From: Enchytraeus crypticus
Lineage: Eukaryota > Annelida > Clitellata > Enchytraeida > Enchytraeidae
DNA: 64,000 nucleotides
Assembly (NCBI GenBank): GCA_905160935.1
Contig: CAJHZI010000807.1
Location: 999,001-1,063,000, forward strand
Direction: 5' to 3'
Shown here: in pieces, positions 20,775 to 30,852 of the stretch
Layout of the letters: every line of letters starts with the position of its first letter
Position numbering within the stretch: position 1 is the stretch's first letter
Notes under the pieces: model-generated
Database searches by the model: none
What the model was told of the DNA's origin: nothing
What the model saw: the letters and a program-made list of their open reading frames with translations, nothing else
Translations under genes and position numbers: made by a program

Positions 20775-21620
20775 TATAATTCCGCTTTTCTCTTCATATC
20801 CACATACGAGTGGATCTTAAAATCATCTAACATTCCTGATCTTGGTCTGCCTCTGCCTCTTTTTTCTTCCATTCTGCCTTCTATGACCTTTTTAATAGAC
20901 TGTTCTCTCTTAGACTGTGTCCTATCCAAATCTTCTTCCTATTTCTTAATACATTTATCAACCGTGTACTTTTACCAACTCTCTCCAGAACTCCCTCATT
21001 TGTATCCTTTTGAGTCCTGCTTATCCTTTCCATACTTCTCCATACTCACATTTCCAATGCCTCCAGTTTCCTGATATTTTCTTTCCTTGATGTTCATGTT
21101 TCACGTCCATATAATATTACTTTGGACTGATTACCTGGATTTTGGAATTTGCACCGTTTTTGGACCTTCTTTATGCTCGCCGGCTTGATTTTGTCTCAAT
21201 AGTGCTCGATGTTGTCATTGATGACTGTAGCACTCTAATTGTTGTAATGTTAATGGTGTAATAACAGCGTGGTCCAAACTAAGGTTTCGCTATCTCTATC
21301 TTAGTGTCTTTCTTTAGTCTTTTTGTGAAAAGTTCTTTCCTATTATCGAAGGCTTCTTTTGCATTGCAATCTTACTATATATTTCAGTCTCACATTTCCC
21401 ATCATCTGTTATAGTATGACTTAAATATTTGAAAATCCTTACCTGTTCCAATTTCATAACATTTATTATAATATTGATTTCACCTCTATTCTGGGATACT
21501 CTCATCACTTTTGTCTCTTTGACCTTAATATGCATTCCATATTTCAATGCCGTATCATTCAGACTATCCATTGTCTTCTGTAGGCCCGTCTCGTTTCCCG
21601 CTACCATTCCTTTGTAACGC
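20775..21620 (-). mobile_element. LINE-A 3' fragment inside the hAT-like element, split by Rep-D
   Basis: LINE-A sequence on the minus strand at 20775-21117 and 21256-21620; the join is continuous with the intact copy at 49350-49781 once 21118-21255 is removed. Confidence 0.8.
21118..21255 (+). repeat. Rep-D copy inserted in LINE-A
   Basis: TTTGGACTGATTACCTGGAT...GATGTTGTCATTGATGACTG...CTAATTGTTGT. Its borders are exact because it interrupts LINE-A; ATAATA/TAATAA at the edges may be a target duplication. Confidence 0.7.
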
Positions 21621-21939
21621 TACCATTTTAAAATTTGTGTCGGAACCAGCCTTACCAGAATATATGCTGTTAGATACTGTAAGACATGTAAATGCAGAAA
21701 CTAGTATATATTTGTATTGTTCTTACTATCTTTATTTAATGTCAGGCTGGTGAAGAAGAGAGGAACTCCAAGAGTTTGGTTCAGTTCGGTTTGGACGAAG
21801 TCTGGGTTCGGGTTCGGTTCGGGTTCGGCCAGAGTCTGGGTTCGGTTCGGCCAGAGTCTGGGTTCGGGTTCGGTCAGAGTCTGGGTTCGAGTTCGGTCAA
21901 AATTATAGATTTTAGGGTTCGGTTCGATTCCCATCTCTA

Positions 21940-22010
21940 ATACCAATGGCACAACACTCAGTGGTAGAACACTCAGCGGTATAACAGTGGCGCAGTGGTA
22001 GAACACTTGC
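21940..22010. repeat. Tandem repeat, right part
   Basis: ATACCAATGGCACAACACTC then AGTGGTAGAACACTCAGCGG; continuation of the array at 20335-20508. Confidence 0.85.
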
Positions 22011-22184
22011 TATTTCAATGAGTTGCCGTGACATCCAGATTGAGATGCAACACGGGCTTTTCTCTTCTAGACAAGATAATAAAAACCCAGTTGTGTATAC
22101 CGGGTGCTGTCAGGCCGAAGATTAACCGAATTTAAAGTTAAAATTTCCTATCTAGACCAATCTGGTCGACCCCATAAAATGAGA

Positions 22185-22380
22185 TATAATGGAGTAACTG
22201 ACTCTTATAGAGTAAGAGTCATATAGCTAGAGTAACTGACTCATTTAGAGTAACAGTTATATAGCTAAAGTAACAGAGTCATATAGAGTAACTGACTCAT
22301 ATAGAGAAACAGAGTCATATAAAGTAAGAGAGTCATATAAAGTAAGAGAGTCATATAAAGTAAGAGTCATATAGAGCTTA
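22185..22380. repeat. Degenerate tandem repeat, AGAGTAACTGACTCATAT-type
   Basis: About ten imperfect units of 17-24 bp (AGTAAGAGAGTCATATAA and variants). Confidence 0.8.
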
Positions 22381-22444
22381 GTCATATAAGTCAGCAGAGC
22401 AAACAGTAGAATAGTCATAAAGGCTGTCTAAACTTTCTACAGAA

Positions 22445-22600
22445 TAAATTTAGTAGCATAACAGTCTAGAAAATAATGACCTTTCATGAAGTGTAACATA
22501 GCAGTGTAACAGTCTAGAATAGAAAATAATGACCTTTCAAGAAGTGTAACATAGCAGTGTAACAGTCTAGAATAGAAAATAGTGACCTTTAAAGAAGGTG
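22445..22600. repeat. Three-copy tandem repeat, about 54 bp
   Basis: Unit GCAGTGTAACAGTCTAGAAT then AATGACCTTTCAAGAAGTGT. First copy shortened. Confidence 0.8.
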
Positions 22601-24255
22601 GAGACTTAACACGGGAGATTTTTGTCATTAAAATATTAGCAAAAAGAATGCATTCGACTATTACTACCATACTATGACAATTCTTTACTAAATTAGAGAA
22701 ACATAATTTCAATAGAAAATTATATGAAGACAATAATGTTGGCAAAAACTTTTTTATAGAAAAATAGTTCAAAATATATTTACTTAATTAAGCTAACAAA
22801 AACCTTCTAGAGAAATCTACAATAGAAGCAAAATAAATTTGCTAATTTATACTGACAAAACTCTTTCGAAAAATATGAAATACTTTCAAAATAACTTTAC
22901 CCAATTATATCAATCTACACGCAAGTAATACTGATACTGCAGGACAACAAGAATGAACTCTATATGAGTACAACTCAGGAGGAGCACAAATGCCTAAAGG
23001 CTGTGTACAAAATCTCGACAAAAATCAAGCACCTTAACGCAAATGACTATCAAAACCTAACATCCGTTTATGTAATAGTTTACCCACCTATCAAATATGC
23101 GTTACTGAAAACTAAAAGACACAGATATGTAAACTGTATCTATTTAGTCTAGTATGCATTCAATGCAGCAAAGAAACACATAGTTATTAGCAAAAGAATA
23201 AATAACAAGAACCACGGAAGAAGATGATGGCGATGAGTAAATAACAAGAGCCAGAAAACATAACTATTTCTTTTAGAGATTCTAAATTGAAGAAATTAAC
23301 ACTAAATAAAGGTGCTGATCGTTTGATTAGCCAGTGAAACGAAACAGCTGTATTTTAGTACATAGATCGGTAGATGTACGTTGAAATCCAAGAGAGCATA
23401 TGTCACTAAAGTTCTTTTGACAGGTGAAATAGACGTTTTCTTTCAGTATATCGCCCATAACAAGCACCTAATCTATCTGTACCTATACTCTGATAGCGAG
23501 TATCTTTGTCTATACATATATGCATGCTTAAATGTATAATAAGAACACTATGAAATTAATGTTTAACTCAGATTTAGCTTTAAATACACATATATTCTAT
23601 TCATGTATGTAGTGTAGGTTAAATTCCATTTGTTTACATAAAGTATAAATGCTAAAAAATGGAATTCGTCTGGTACATTTTATCATTTCAATGTCATCAC
23701 TCTAAGCAATAACATTGAATTTCTCGACAACCACTCTCTTATCATGGTTCAATAATTGATAGGAGCTCCAGCTCCACAGGTTTCACGTTGTTATCAATCA
23801 CAACATACAATCGTAAATGATAACAAATCGTAAATGATAATGTAAGGATATGTTTAAAAACAACGTAATCAATGCCGCCGGTATCAATGGATATCAATGT
23901 GAACTGAGTAGTTTATAATAGACCAACATACACAAGACACAGATTAGTTTTGCATTTGACGTAATACATAAACACAAATAAAAAGCATAAACACACAAAT
24001 ATTAACACGAATATCAACTATTACAGATGTGAGTATGTCCGAGTTCAGATGGATAACAAATAACGTACACGCTACAGTACTTCAGTATCTCAACTCTAGC
24101 TGCCAAAAACGTTAACAGCGTTTCGCAATATCAAAATTTATGCATAATAAACAAGTACTATATGAAATGCAACAGTCTTAAATTGTTCACTACTGAATTC
24201 TTCATTATTAAAGCCTTCATTCTTCATTATTATATTTGAGCTGATGTAAATGGCC
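22601..24255. other. Spacer downstream of the PCGF gene
   Basis: AT-rich, with short direct repeats near 23815; no exon or mobile element recognised. It should include the 3' UTR of the PCGF gene, but I could not choose a poly(A) signal. Confidence 0.5.
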
Positions 24256-27200
24256 TCATTGTTGTGCTCCACGACTAGATGAAGTCGAAGGACGACTCGT
24301 AGGTTTCAGTATAATCACTTTCGTTTCTGCCCCAGTAGCAGATACATCAAAGTTAGTTTCGATATCAATTGAGGAACAACCTGAAGACGCTCCCGCCCCG
24401 ACAGCACTGCCCGTTCTCTCAGAGTCTAACGATCGGTCAGGAAGTCCAGCGAACGTAAGAACTGTCGTCGCAGTGAGACCACTCTCGATAAAATATGATG
24501 GGCTGGCTGAGCCTGAGCTTCTCACGCATATGACAGAACTTGGGACTTCAACTGAACTGATAGCAGCAGAGATTTGACATGTAGAGAAGGTTTCTTCAAC
24601 AGAGCTTGCTTCACTGTTGGGTGTAACTATGCTATCAAATACCGGACTCTGCTGATCATTATACAACATGGGTGTTGCTGATTTACAACTTGTTTCTACT
24701 ATCAAAGGCACATAAGAGTTGAGTTTGGTTTTACTAGTAGTACAATCTGTAACAGTGTTTGTAGTTGTTTTGAAACTGGAGTCAGTATTTTTCGAGGTAC
24801 AACTTAATTTCCTTACCTCCTTTTTCGTAGCACCTTTAGCATTTAATACACAAGTATGTTTTTGATTAGGCATCTCATTATTGTAAATTTCAACTGTGGC
24901 CTTGCTAGAAAGTGACGATTTTTCAAGTTTGGCTTCGAAATTAACAGAAGACATCCTAGGGAGAAGTATACACGGCATCTCACACTTACTTAGTTTAGCC
25001 TGCTTACAAGGAATAACTTCAGTATCTTCACGCAAGTCCGACTGACTGATGTGAGTGGAGTGCCCAACGTTGTCTGCACCACTTACTAAACCCTGCACTT
25101 CTACAGTAGAAGTAAGATTCAGATTACTATTTGTACAGTGACTGTCTTCTATAGTTGGCTTTACTGACACATCAGACTTCTTCAGGAAAGATGTTATGGG
25201 TTCAAGTGTTAGCTTAGGTTCAGGACCAAACCTTGAGACACACTGACTTGATGCAGCGCAAGGATGTTCAACTGATTTAGCATAAATATTTTCTACTGAT
25301 TTATTTTGTTTGCTTTCACCAATAAAGTTGCAGGAACTATTTTCAACTGGTTCACTAGAAATGCTTTCAATAAGTTTATTGAAAACATTTTGGGCTTGCA
25401 GGATTTCCATGCTTTCGTCAGGATTAAATGAAACATCGCTGACTTGATCAAAAGATGTTTCAAGTACCACCTCTGACTCACTTGAAATACATTCACTCTG
25501 TTCAATACTTTCAGATCGTTTAAGTGACTGAACTATTTCAGCAGAAAGAATTGATTGACTTTTAACTGGTCTGTTTCGTTGCTCTACCGACAGCAAAGAA
25601 CTAGAAATAGGAGACGATAATGAGGGCAAATAAGAAGATGAAGTAGATAGTAATGATACAGAAGTTGTACACGACGATGTAGACAAGATGCATGACGATG
25701 ATACTGTCGAAACTAAAACATTACCCAGAGATTTTATACAGTGACTATTACTACTTGGCAGATTTAAGGAAGGTGATGCAAAACAAGAAGTTAAGGAAGC
25801 ATGAGTGGTTAAGGAAGCATGAGTGGTTAAGGAAGCATGAGTGGTTAAGGAAGCTTGAGAAAAGAAGTCCTTAACATTCAATGCTAAATTTTCTACTACA
25901 TTTTCCCTAGAAAATGTTTGACAAGATTCACCCGACTTGCTGCAGGCATACACTGGGACAGATGAAAGTCCGCTCAGAACTGATGAATTGTCACAGTCAG
26001 TGATCATACATCTATCAGATACCTCTTTAATATTCTGTGAATCGACTGTAGCAGAAGAATTTTCCGGATTATCTTCCAATGCTTCAGAGTCTGGATCTAT
26101 AGATGTTGGCATAACAAAACCTGCATCTGAAATAACTCTCATGCTCAAAGATTGTGATATACTTGCTTCACAATTCTTTTTCAGATTGTCACAACTTTTC
26201 AGGAGCTGCGTTTGCTGTTCAGAAGAATTTGCAGACAGTTTCATGGTGAATTGTTTTTCAGCCTCCTTCACATTACAGGATGGCATCAAATTATCCGAAC
26301 ACGTTGAATGATCTGATTCTTTACCTGCTGATACACAATTCGAGGAGATCCTGCTTGCAGTATGAGCGCTACACGGTCCAATATCAGATAATGCTGCTTC
26401 AACATCTTCAATATCGTGTCCTACAGTTAAAGATTCACTCTGGTGTTCTAGATCTTGATCCTTATTATCTGTGTCAATCTTCAAATTACCCTCTACTGTA
26501 CTCGATTCATTAATGAGAGTTTGATCACGCGACAAATTAGCAGCTTCAATGTTTTCATCACATGACTGAGGACACAGCAGTGCGTATTGATTGCAATCAC
26601 TCTCGTTCAGAACCGGCAGTAACTTCTCGTTCAGTATGTTCAACTTGACAACAGGAGACAGAGCGTTAGATTTCTCTTCCATATTACCATCATTTGGTTT
26701 GGAAAAAGTAGCACAACTTCCACTGTCAGCCAAAGCTCTTCGTTTAGCTTCAGGCTCTCTTCCTGTCTCCTCACATTTCCTTCTCAATCTTAGTATCTGA
26801 CTAAATGATGTCGCAGATTTACATGTAGATCTGCCTGTTTTGCTCTTGCCGTCCTTCTCATTAGAATCCCTTACCAGTTTATTAGATAATTGTGGACTTT
26901 CCGTTACAGACTCAGTTGAAGCATTCAACTTTCTACCAGAATTTCTAACACCTACCAAAGATTTAATTTTACTTTCTGTGTAGTTTTCTCCAGCACTGCT
27001 GGCAGCATCTGCAGTGCTATGCTTGCTATCAGAATCTTCACATTCAGCAGCATTCAAGTATATCTGACTAGGCGTAGTATTCTCTATTTCATTTTTACTG
27101 CTTGCTGATAACACAATATTGTTCGTATTTTGTGTAAGCTCGTTATACTGCTGATTTTTACTTAGAATAATCTCTTCATTTGGACCATGTGATATACCAC

Positions 27201-30200
27201 CATCAATTGCATTAGGATGACTGATCGGCTCATTATTAATACTACAGCCTTCAATCTTGTCAGCATTAAAATCTCTATTGTGGTCTGTATTACTTTGCAG
27301 GGTATCACTAGTCCTAGCAGTTTTATTGCTAACATCAGTAGCCATGTTCACAATAGATGACGTCTCGTTAGTTTCTGACACAGAAGAATCAGTAGTGTGT
27401 AAAGAATTTGTTGCCTTTCCAAAGTTCAATGGAACTTTTGATAATGTTACTGTGCTGCATGACGATGTTTCACAATTGAGTATTGTTGCTTGTGGAGCAG
27501 TTTTTCCTACACTTTCATAAACCAAAGCGCTCGATTTGATTGTGTTGATCTTATGCCCCATTACATCAGATTTGGCTTCGGTGATTTCAGCAGTGCTTAC
27601 ATCAGTATCTGAGTCAGTATCTGAAATTATCACTTCAGTAACTCCGGCCACAGAAGATTCACTGTCTCTTTCAGCATCTCCAGTTGATATTTCCAACAGA
27701 AATTTCAATTCTGAATCAGGTTCCCGATTGACATCAGCCATTTTCTGTAGCACACAATCCTGTAACTCCTTCTTCCAGCTTTTCACTGGTTCTGTTGATA
27801 AGCTCAGACCATCTACAGAGACATAATCTTGTTTCGATGGAGATTTGCTCAAAGACATAATGTTAGAAGGTAAAAGATTTGGTAAACAGTTTGCAGGAAG
27901 TCTGGTGAAGGAACCGTCCGCTTCCTTGGCAAATATACCTAGAACTTCCCCACCAGATATGCCGCTCTCATTCCATGGAACGCTTGGAATCTCATCAAAA
28001 CTCTTTACCTTATCTCTGCTTTCACCTGTATCGTCATTTATCGCAACTGATGTAGATTTTGCAACAGAATTATCGTCATAAGAATTGCCTGATGACTGTT
28101 TGTTTATGAAAATTGCATCAACACTTGTCTTTCCAGTGCTCTGATTATCACAGGAATTCATTAGCGATACTGCCGAAGAAGAATTTGCAACAAGAATCGA
28201 TGTTTCTACAATTACATTTTTTGCAGAAGATTCATATGTTCCCTCAGAAGCAACTACTCCTCCAGCAGATACGGGTACCAACCCAGTTGTATCAGGTACA
28301 TCCCCAGTGGCAACAGGTATTTCCCCAGAAGTAACAGGTACTTCTCCAGCAGACACAGATACTTCTCCAGCAGACACAGGTACTTCTCCAGCAGTGACCT
28401 GTACATCCGTAGCAGGCACAGGTACTTCTCTAGCAGTAACAGGTATTTCCCCAGCAGTAACAGGTATTTCCCCAGCAGTAACAGGTATTTCCCCAATAGC
28501 AGATACGTCCCCAGCTGAAACAGGTAATTTCCCAGTAGAAAAGATTGCTTCCCTGGTAGAAGCGGGTAATTCTACATCAGAAACAGGAATTTTCCCAAAA
28601 GAAACAGGTGTTTCCAAAGCAGAAATCGATATTTTTTCAGCAGAGACTGGTATTTCTATAGAAGAGATTGTAGTTTCTCCAACAGAAACTTGATTTTCTC
28701 TAACAGAAGCTGATATTTCCCCATCAGTGACCAGCATTTCTCCTGCAGAAAACTTTTGTTTTTCTCCATAAGAGGTTTCATTTTCCTGTCCAGTAATACA
28801 TAATTCTTCAGTAGAATTTTTTCTCAGAGAAAGAGTTTCTCTATTCTTCCAGCCGGACGGATTAATTTTTATAAGATGAGTTTCAGACTCTTCATTATTT
28901 TCACCAGATAGCAGGATAGGCGGCTCTGCACGCACAGCATCAGACAGATGTCGAGAGCAGCCTAGAACATCAGGATTCAGAGGATCAGCCTTTGAAGGAA
29001 CTTTATCAACATCAGATCGTTTAGAATCCGCTGATTTTGATTTACGAGAAATGATCCCAGACCTTAATTTCCTAGTTTTAGCGGGACTAGCTCTGGGTAT
29101 TTCTGGTGAATCATTGTCAACGTGTAGGAAGTCCTCTCTCCCACACTGCGAGAATGATTCTCTTATAGAATCTGCCGTCATTTGATTGCTTCTGCTGGTA
29201 TCCCAAGCTGGTTGGCGTCCAGTACAGGATCTTAAAGCATAACGTTCAGATGATTCAGGCATCGAATGATTAATCTGCAGACAATGATGCATCGGTATTT
29301 CACAAAGTGTTTCACATTTGGGTGATTGCTTCGACTGATCAGAAACTGTAGAGTTGCGTACTGGTGTTCCAAGCAATGAATTATTCCTGTTGTTGTACGT
29401 TGGAGAAGCATATGAAGAGTTAGAACCGGTTTCAGCATTGTTTAATACAACTCCAGGATATACCTCTACATTATCTGATACTAGAGTAGATGATTGAGAA
29501 TTATTAATATCCAGACTATCACCTGATTTCTGATAACCACTAGCAACATCATGCTGGATATTTGGTAGCAAACTCAAATTCTGCTGTAAATTTTTAGCAT
29601 GCTCAAATGACTGCGAGTCTGATGCGTATTGAGTTCTATTGGTTACAGAATTTTCAGCAGCAACAGCAGGAATACTACTAGGATTAACAGCAGGAATACT
29701 ACTAGTATTATTATTATTAGCAGGATTATTAGCAGTTATACTGACATTGCTATTATTACTGACATCAGCAGCTAGCTGTGAACTACGTGTGTTAGTACAG
29801 CCGATACTATTTGACGAATGAGAAACATCAGCTGTTAACGGAAAAGCATTAAAACCAGGATGTCCTTCATAACTCTGTTCACCTGCATAAAGAACATGAT
29901 GATTTGCCCTATTGGACAGGCTTTCAGTCAAACTTAAAACCGAACCCTGCAAACTCGTTGAATTCAGATTATATTGCTGACCGACAGCTTCTTTTGGCAA
30001 GGCATCCATATCATAGGTCTCACAGGGGGATTCTAGGTTAACCATGGATAGGATCTGATCCATCGTATACAGAACACCAGGTTGTCGTATATTATAAAAC
30101 ACGCTCTCATTTCCAAACCTTCCTGCACCCCTCCACCCAAGCTCCCACATTGGAGGTGGCTGTATCACAGGATCCATATATTCCGGGCCCAGAAAACCAG

Positions 30201-30852
30201 GAGCACCAAAATTAGAGAAATATCCACCAGGAATTTGAAAGAAATTGTCAAATCCTGGCACTGAATGCATATAATTTGGCCCAATATTTGGAGGTGCATT
30301 TGCAGGAAAAGATGACACGGAATCATAGACAGCAGAAGTGTGTACTGTCAGTGGTGCTATGGTCATTGTATCGCATGTAGTGGATGCAGAAATAGTAGTC
30401 TGTCCACACAGTGCACCAAGTCTATGAGCCGTGCTCAATCGATTAGCACCTACTAGCAGACCCGAAGCAGTACTAGCTTTAGCAACTGCAGCTCTAGTTG
30501 ACGTACTGACAGAAGCAAGTTTCGTATCAGACAGACCAGCAGCAGCAGCTGTAACAGCATTGGTTTTATCAATAGGCTGCCTATTATGTATACAAGCAGC
30601 ATCCAATGTAGCAGCAGAAGGGTCTGATCTGACAGCAGTCACAGCAGCAGCTGAACAGCTGTAAGTGAGCGCAGCTGTAGTGCTATTATAAACAGATGCA
30701 CAAGTTGATATAGACATTGTCTCAGCTCCAGCAAGATGACAGCTGTCTAAAGTTTCTGAGGGGTTGCAGACATCAGATGCAGACGAGACGCAGATGACTT
30801 TAGGCAGTCTCACAGTTAATCCGTCTAACTTAGTGCTACCACTTGTAGCTAC
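24256..30852 (-). CDS. PCGF exon 9: 6.6-kb terminal exon, Ser/Thr-rich disordered tail
   Basis: 6597 nt, one uninterrupted frame of 2198 residues and a stop (residues 222-2419). The composition is Ser, Thr, Asn, Glu and Val rich, with short basic patches (for example [10 protein letters not shown] and [11 protein letters not shown]) and no folded domain that I recognise. It holds a 7-residue repeat array (GEIPVTA-type, 28254-28700) and a triplicated SLTTHA (25783-25855). Such tails in fly Psc/Su(z)2 compact nucleosomes in vitro; here that role is inference only. Confidence 0.9.
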   Translation of the reverse strand, partial: VATSGSTKLDGLTVRLPKVICVSSASDVCNPSETLDSCHLAGAETMSISTCASVYNSTTAALTYSCSAAAVTAVRSDPSAATLDAACIHNRQPIDKTNAVTAAAAGLSDTKLASVSTSTRAAVAKASTASGLLVGANRLSTAHRLGALCGQTTISASTTCDTMTIAPLTVHTSAVYDSVSSFPANAPPNIGPNYMHSVPGFDNFFQIPGGYFSNFGAPGFLGPEYMDPVIQPPPMWELGWRGAGRFGNESVFYNIRQPGVLYTMDQILSMVNLESPCETYDMDALPKEAVGQQYNLNSTSLQGSVLSLTESLSNRANHHVLYAGEQSYEGHPGFNAFPLTADVSHSSNSIGCTNTRSSQLAADVSNNSNVSITANNPANNNNTSSIPAVNPSSIPAVAAENSVTNRTQYASDSQSFEHAKNLQQNLSLLPNIQHDVASGYQKSGDSLDINNSQSSTLVSDNVEVYPGVVLNNAETGSNSSYASPTYNNRNNSLLGTPVRNSTVSDQSKQSPKCETLCEIPMHHCLQINHSMPESSERYALRSCTGRQPAWDTSRSNQMTADSIRESFSQCGREDFLHVDNDSPEIPRASPAKTRKLRSGIISRKSKSADSKRSDVDKVPSKADPLNPDVLGCSRHLSDAVRAEPPILLSGENNEESETHLIKINPSGWKNRETLSLRKNSTEELCITGQENETSYGEKQKFSAGEMLVTDGEISASVRENQVSVGETTISSIEIPVSAEKISISALETPVSFGKIPVSDVELPASTREAIFSTGKLPVSAGDVSAIGEIPVTAGEIPVTAGEIPVTAREVPVPATDVQVTAGEVPVSAGEVSVSAGEVPVTSGEIPVATGDVPDTTGLVPVSAGGVVASEGTYESSAKNVIVETSILVANSSSAVSLMNSCDNQSTGKTSVDAIFINKQSSGNSYDDNSVAKSTSVAINDDTGESRDKVKSFDEIPSVPWNESGISGGEVLGIFAKEADGSFTRLPANCLPNLLPSNIMSLSKSPSKQDYVSVDGLSLSTEPVKSWKKELQDCVLQKMADVNREPDSELKFLLEISTGDAERDSESSVAGVTEVIISDTDSDTDVSTAEITEAKSDVMGHKINTIKSSALVYESVGKTAPQATILNCETSSCSTVTLSKVPLNFGKATNSLHTTDSSVSETNETSSIVNMATDVSNKTARTSDTLQSNTDHNRDFNADKIEGCSINNEPISHPNAIDGGISHGPNEEIILSKNQQYNELTQNTNNIVLSASSKNEIENTTPSQIYLNAAECEDSDSKHSTADAASSAGENYTESKIKSLVGVRNSGRKLNASTESVTESPQLSNKLVRDSNEKDGKSKTGRSTCKSATSFSQILRLRRKCEETGREPEAKRRALADSGSCATFSKPNDGNMEEKSNALSPVVKLNILNEKLLPVLNESDCNQYALLCPQSCDENIEAANLSRDQTLINESSTVEGNLKIDTDNKDQDLEHQSESLTVGHDIEDVEAALSDIGPCSAHTASRISSNCVSAGKESDHSTCSDNLMPSCNVKEAEKQFTMKLSANSSEQQTQLLKSCDNLKKNCEASISQSLSMRVISDAGFVMPTSIDPDSEALEDNPENSSATVDSQNIKEVSDRCMITDCDNSSVLSGLSSVPVYACSKSGESCQTFSRENVVENLALNVKDFFSQASLTTHASLTTHASLTTHASLTSCFASPSLNLPSSNSHCIKSLGNVLVSTVSSSCILSTSSCTTSVSLLSTSSSYLPSLSSPISSSLLSVEQRNRPVKSQSILSAEIVQSLKRSESIEQSECISSESEVVLETSFDQVSDVSFNPDESMEILQAQNVFNKLIESISSEPVENSSCNFIGESKQNKSVENIYAKSVEHPCAASSQCVSRFGPEPKLTLEPITSFLKKSDVSVKPTIEDSHCTNSNLNLTSTVEVQGLVSGADNVGHSTHISQSDLREDTEVIPCKQAKLSKCEMPCILLPRMSSVNFEAKLEKSSLSSKATVEIYNNEMPNQKHTCVLNAKGATKKEVRKLSCTSKNTDSSFKTTTNTVTDCTTSKTKLNSYVPLIVETSCKSATPMLYNDQQSPVFDSIVTPNSEASSVEETFSTCQISAAISSVEVPSSVICVRSSGSASPSYFIESGLTATTVLTFAGLPDRSLDSERTGSAVGAGASSGCSSIDIETNFDVSATGAETKVIILKPTSRPSTSSSRGAQQ

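Larger units (their letters stand above)
20509..21939. mobile_element. hAT-like element with 8-bp target duplication, carrying nested insertions
   Basis: Ends TAGAGATGGGAAT and ATTCCCATCTCTA are perfect inverted repeats, flanked by ATACCAGT (20501-20508) and ATACCAAT (21940-21947), a 7/8 match of the 8-bp size used by hAT transposases. Subterminal GGTTCGGTTCGG arrays lie at 20535-20640 and 21770-21930. Inside is a LINE-A fragment, itself split by Rep-D. There is no hAT transposase. Confidence 0.75.

Noticed and set aside
28307..28693. 128-codon plus-strand frame ([12 protein letters not shown] repeats)
   Set aside because: Opposite-strand shadow of the 21-bp coding repeat in the PCGF tail.
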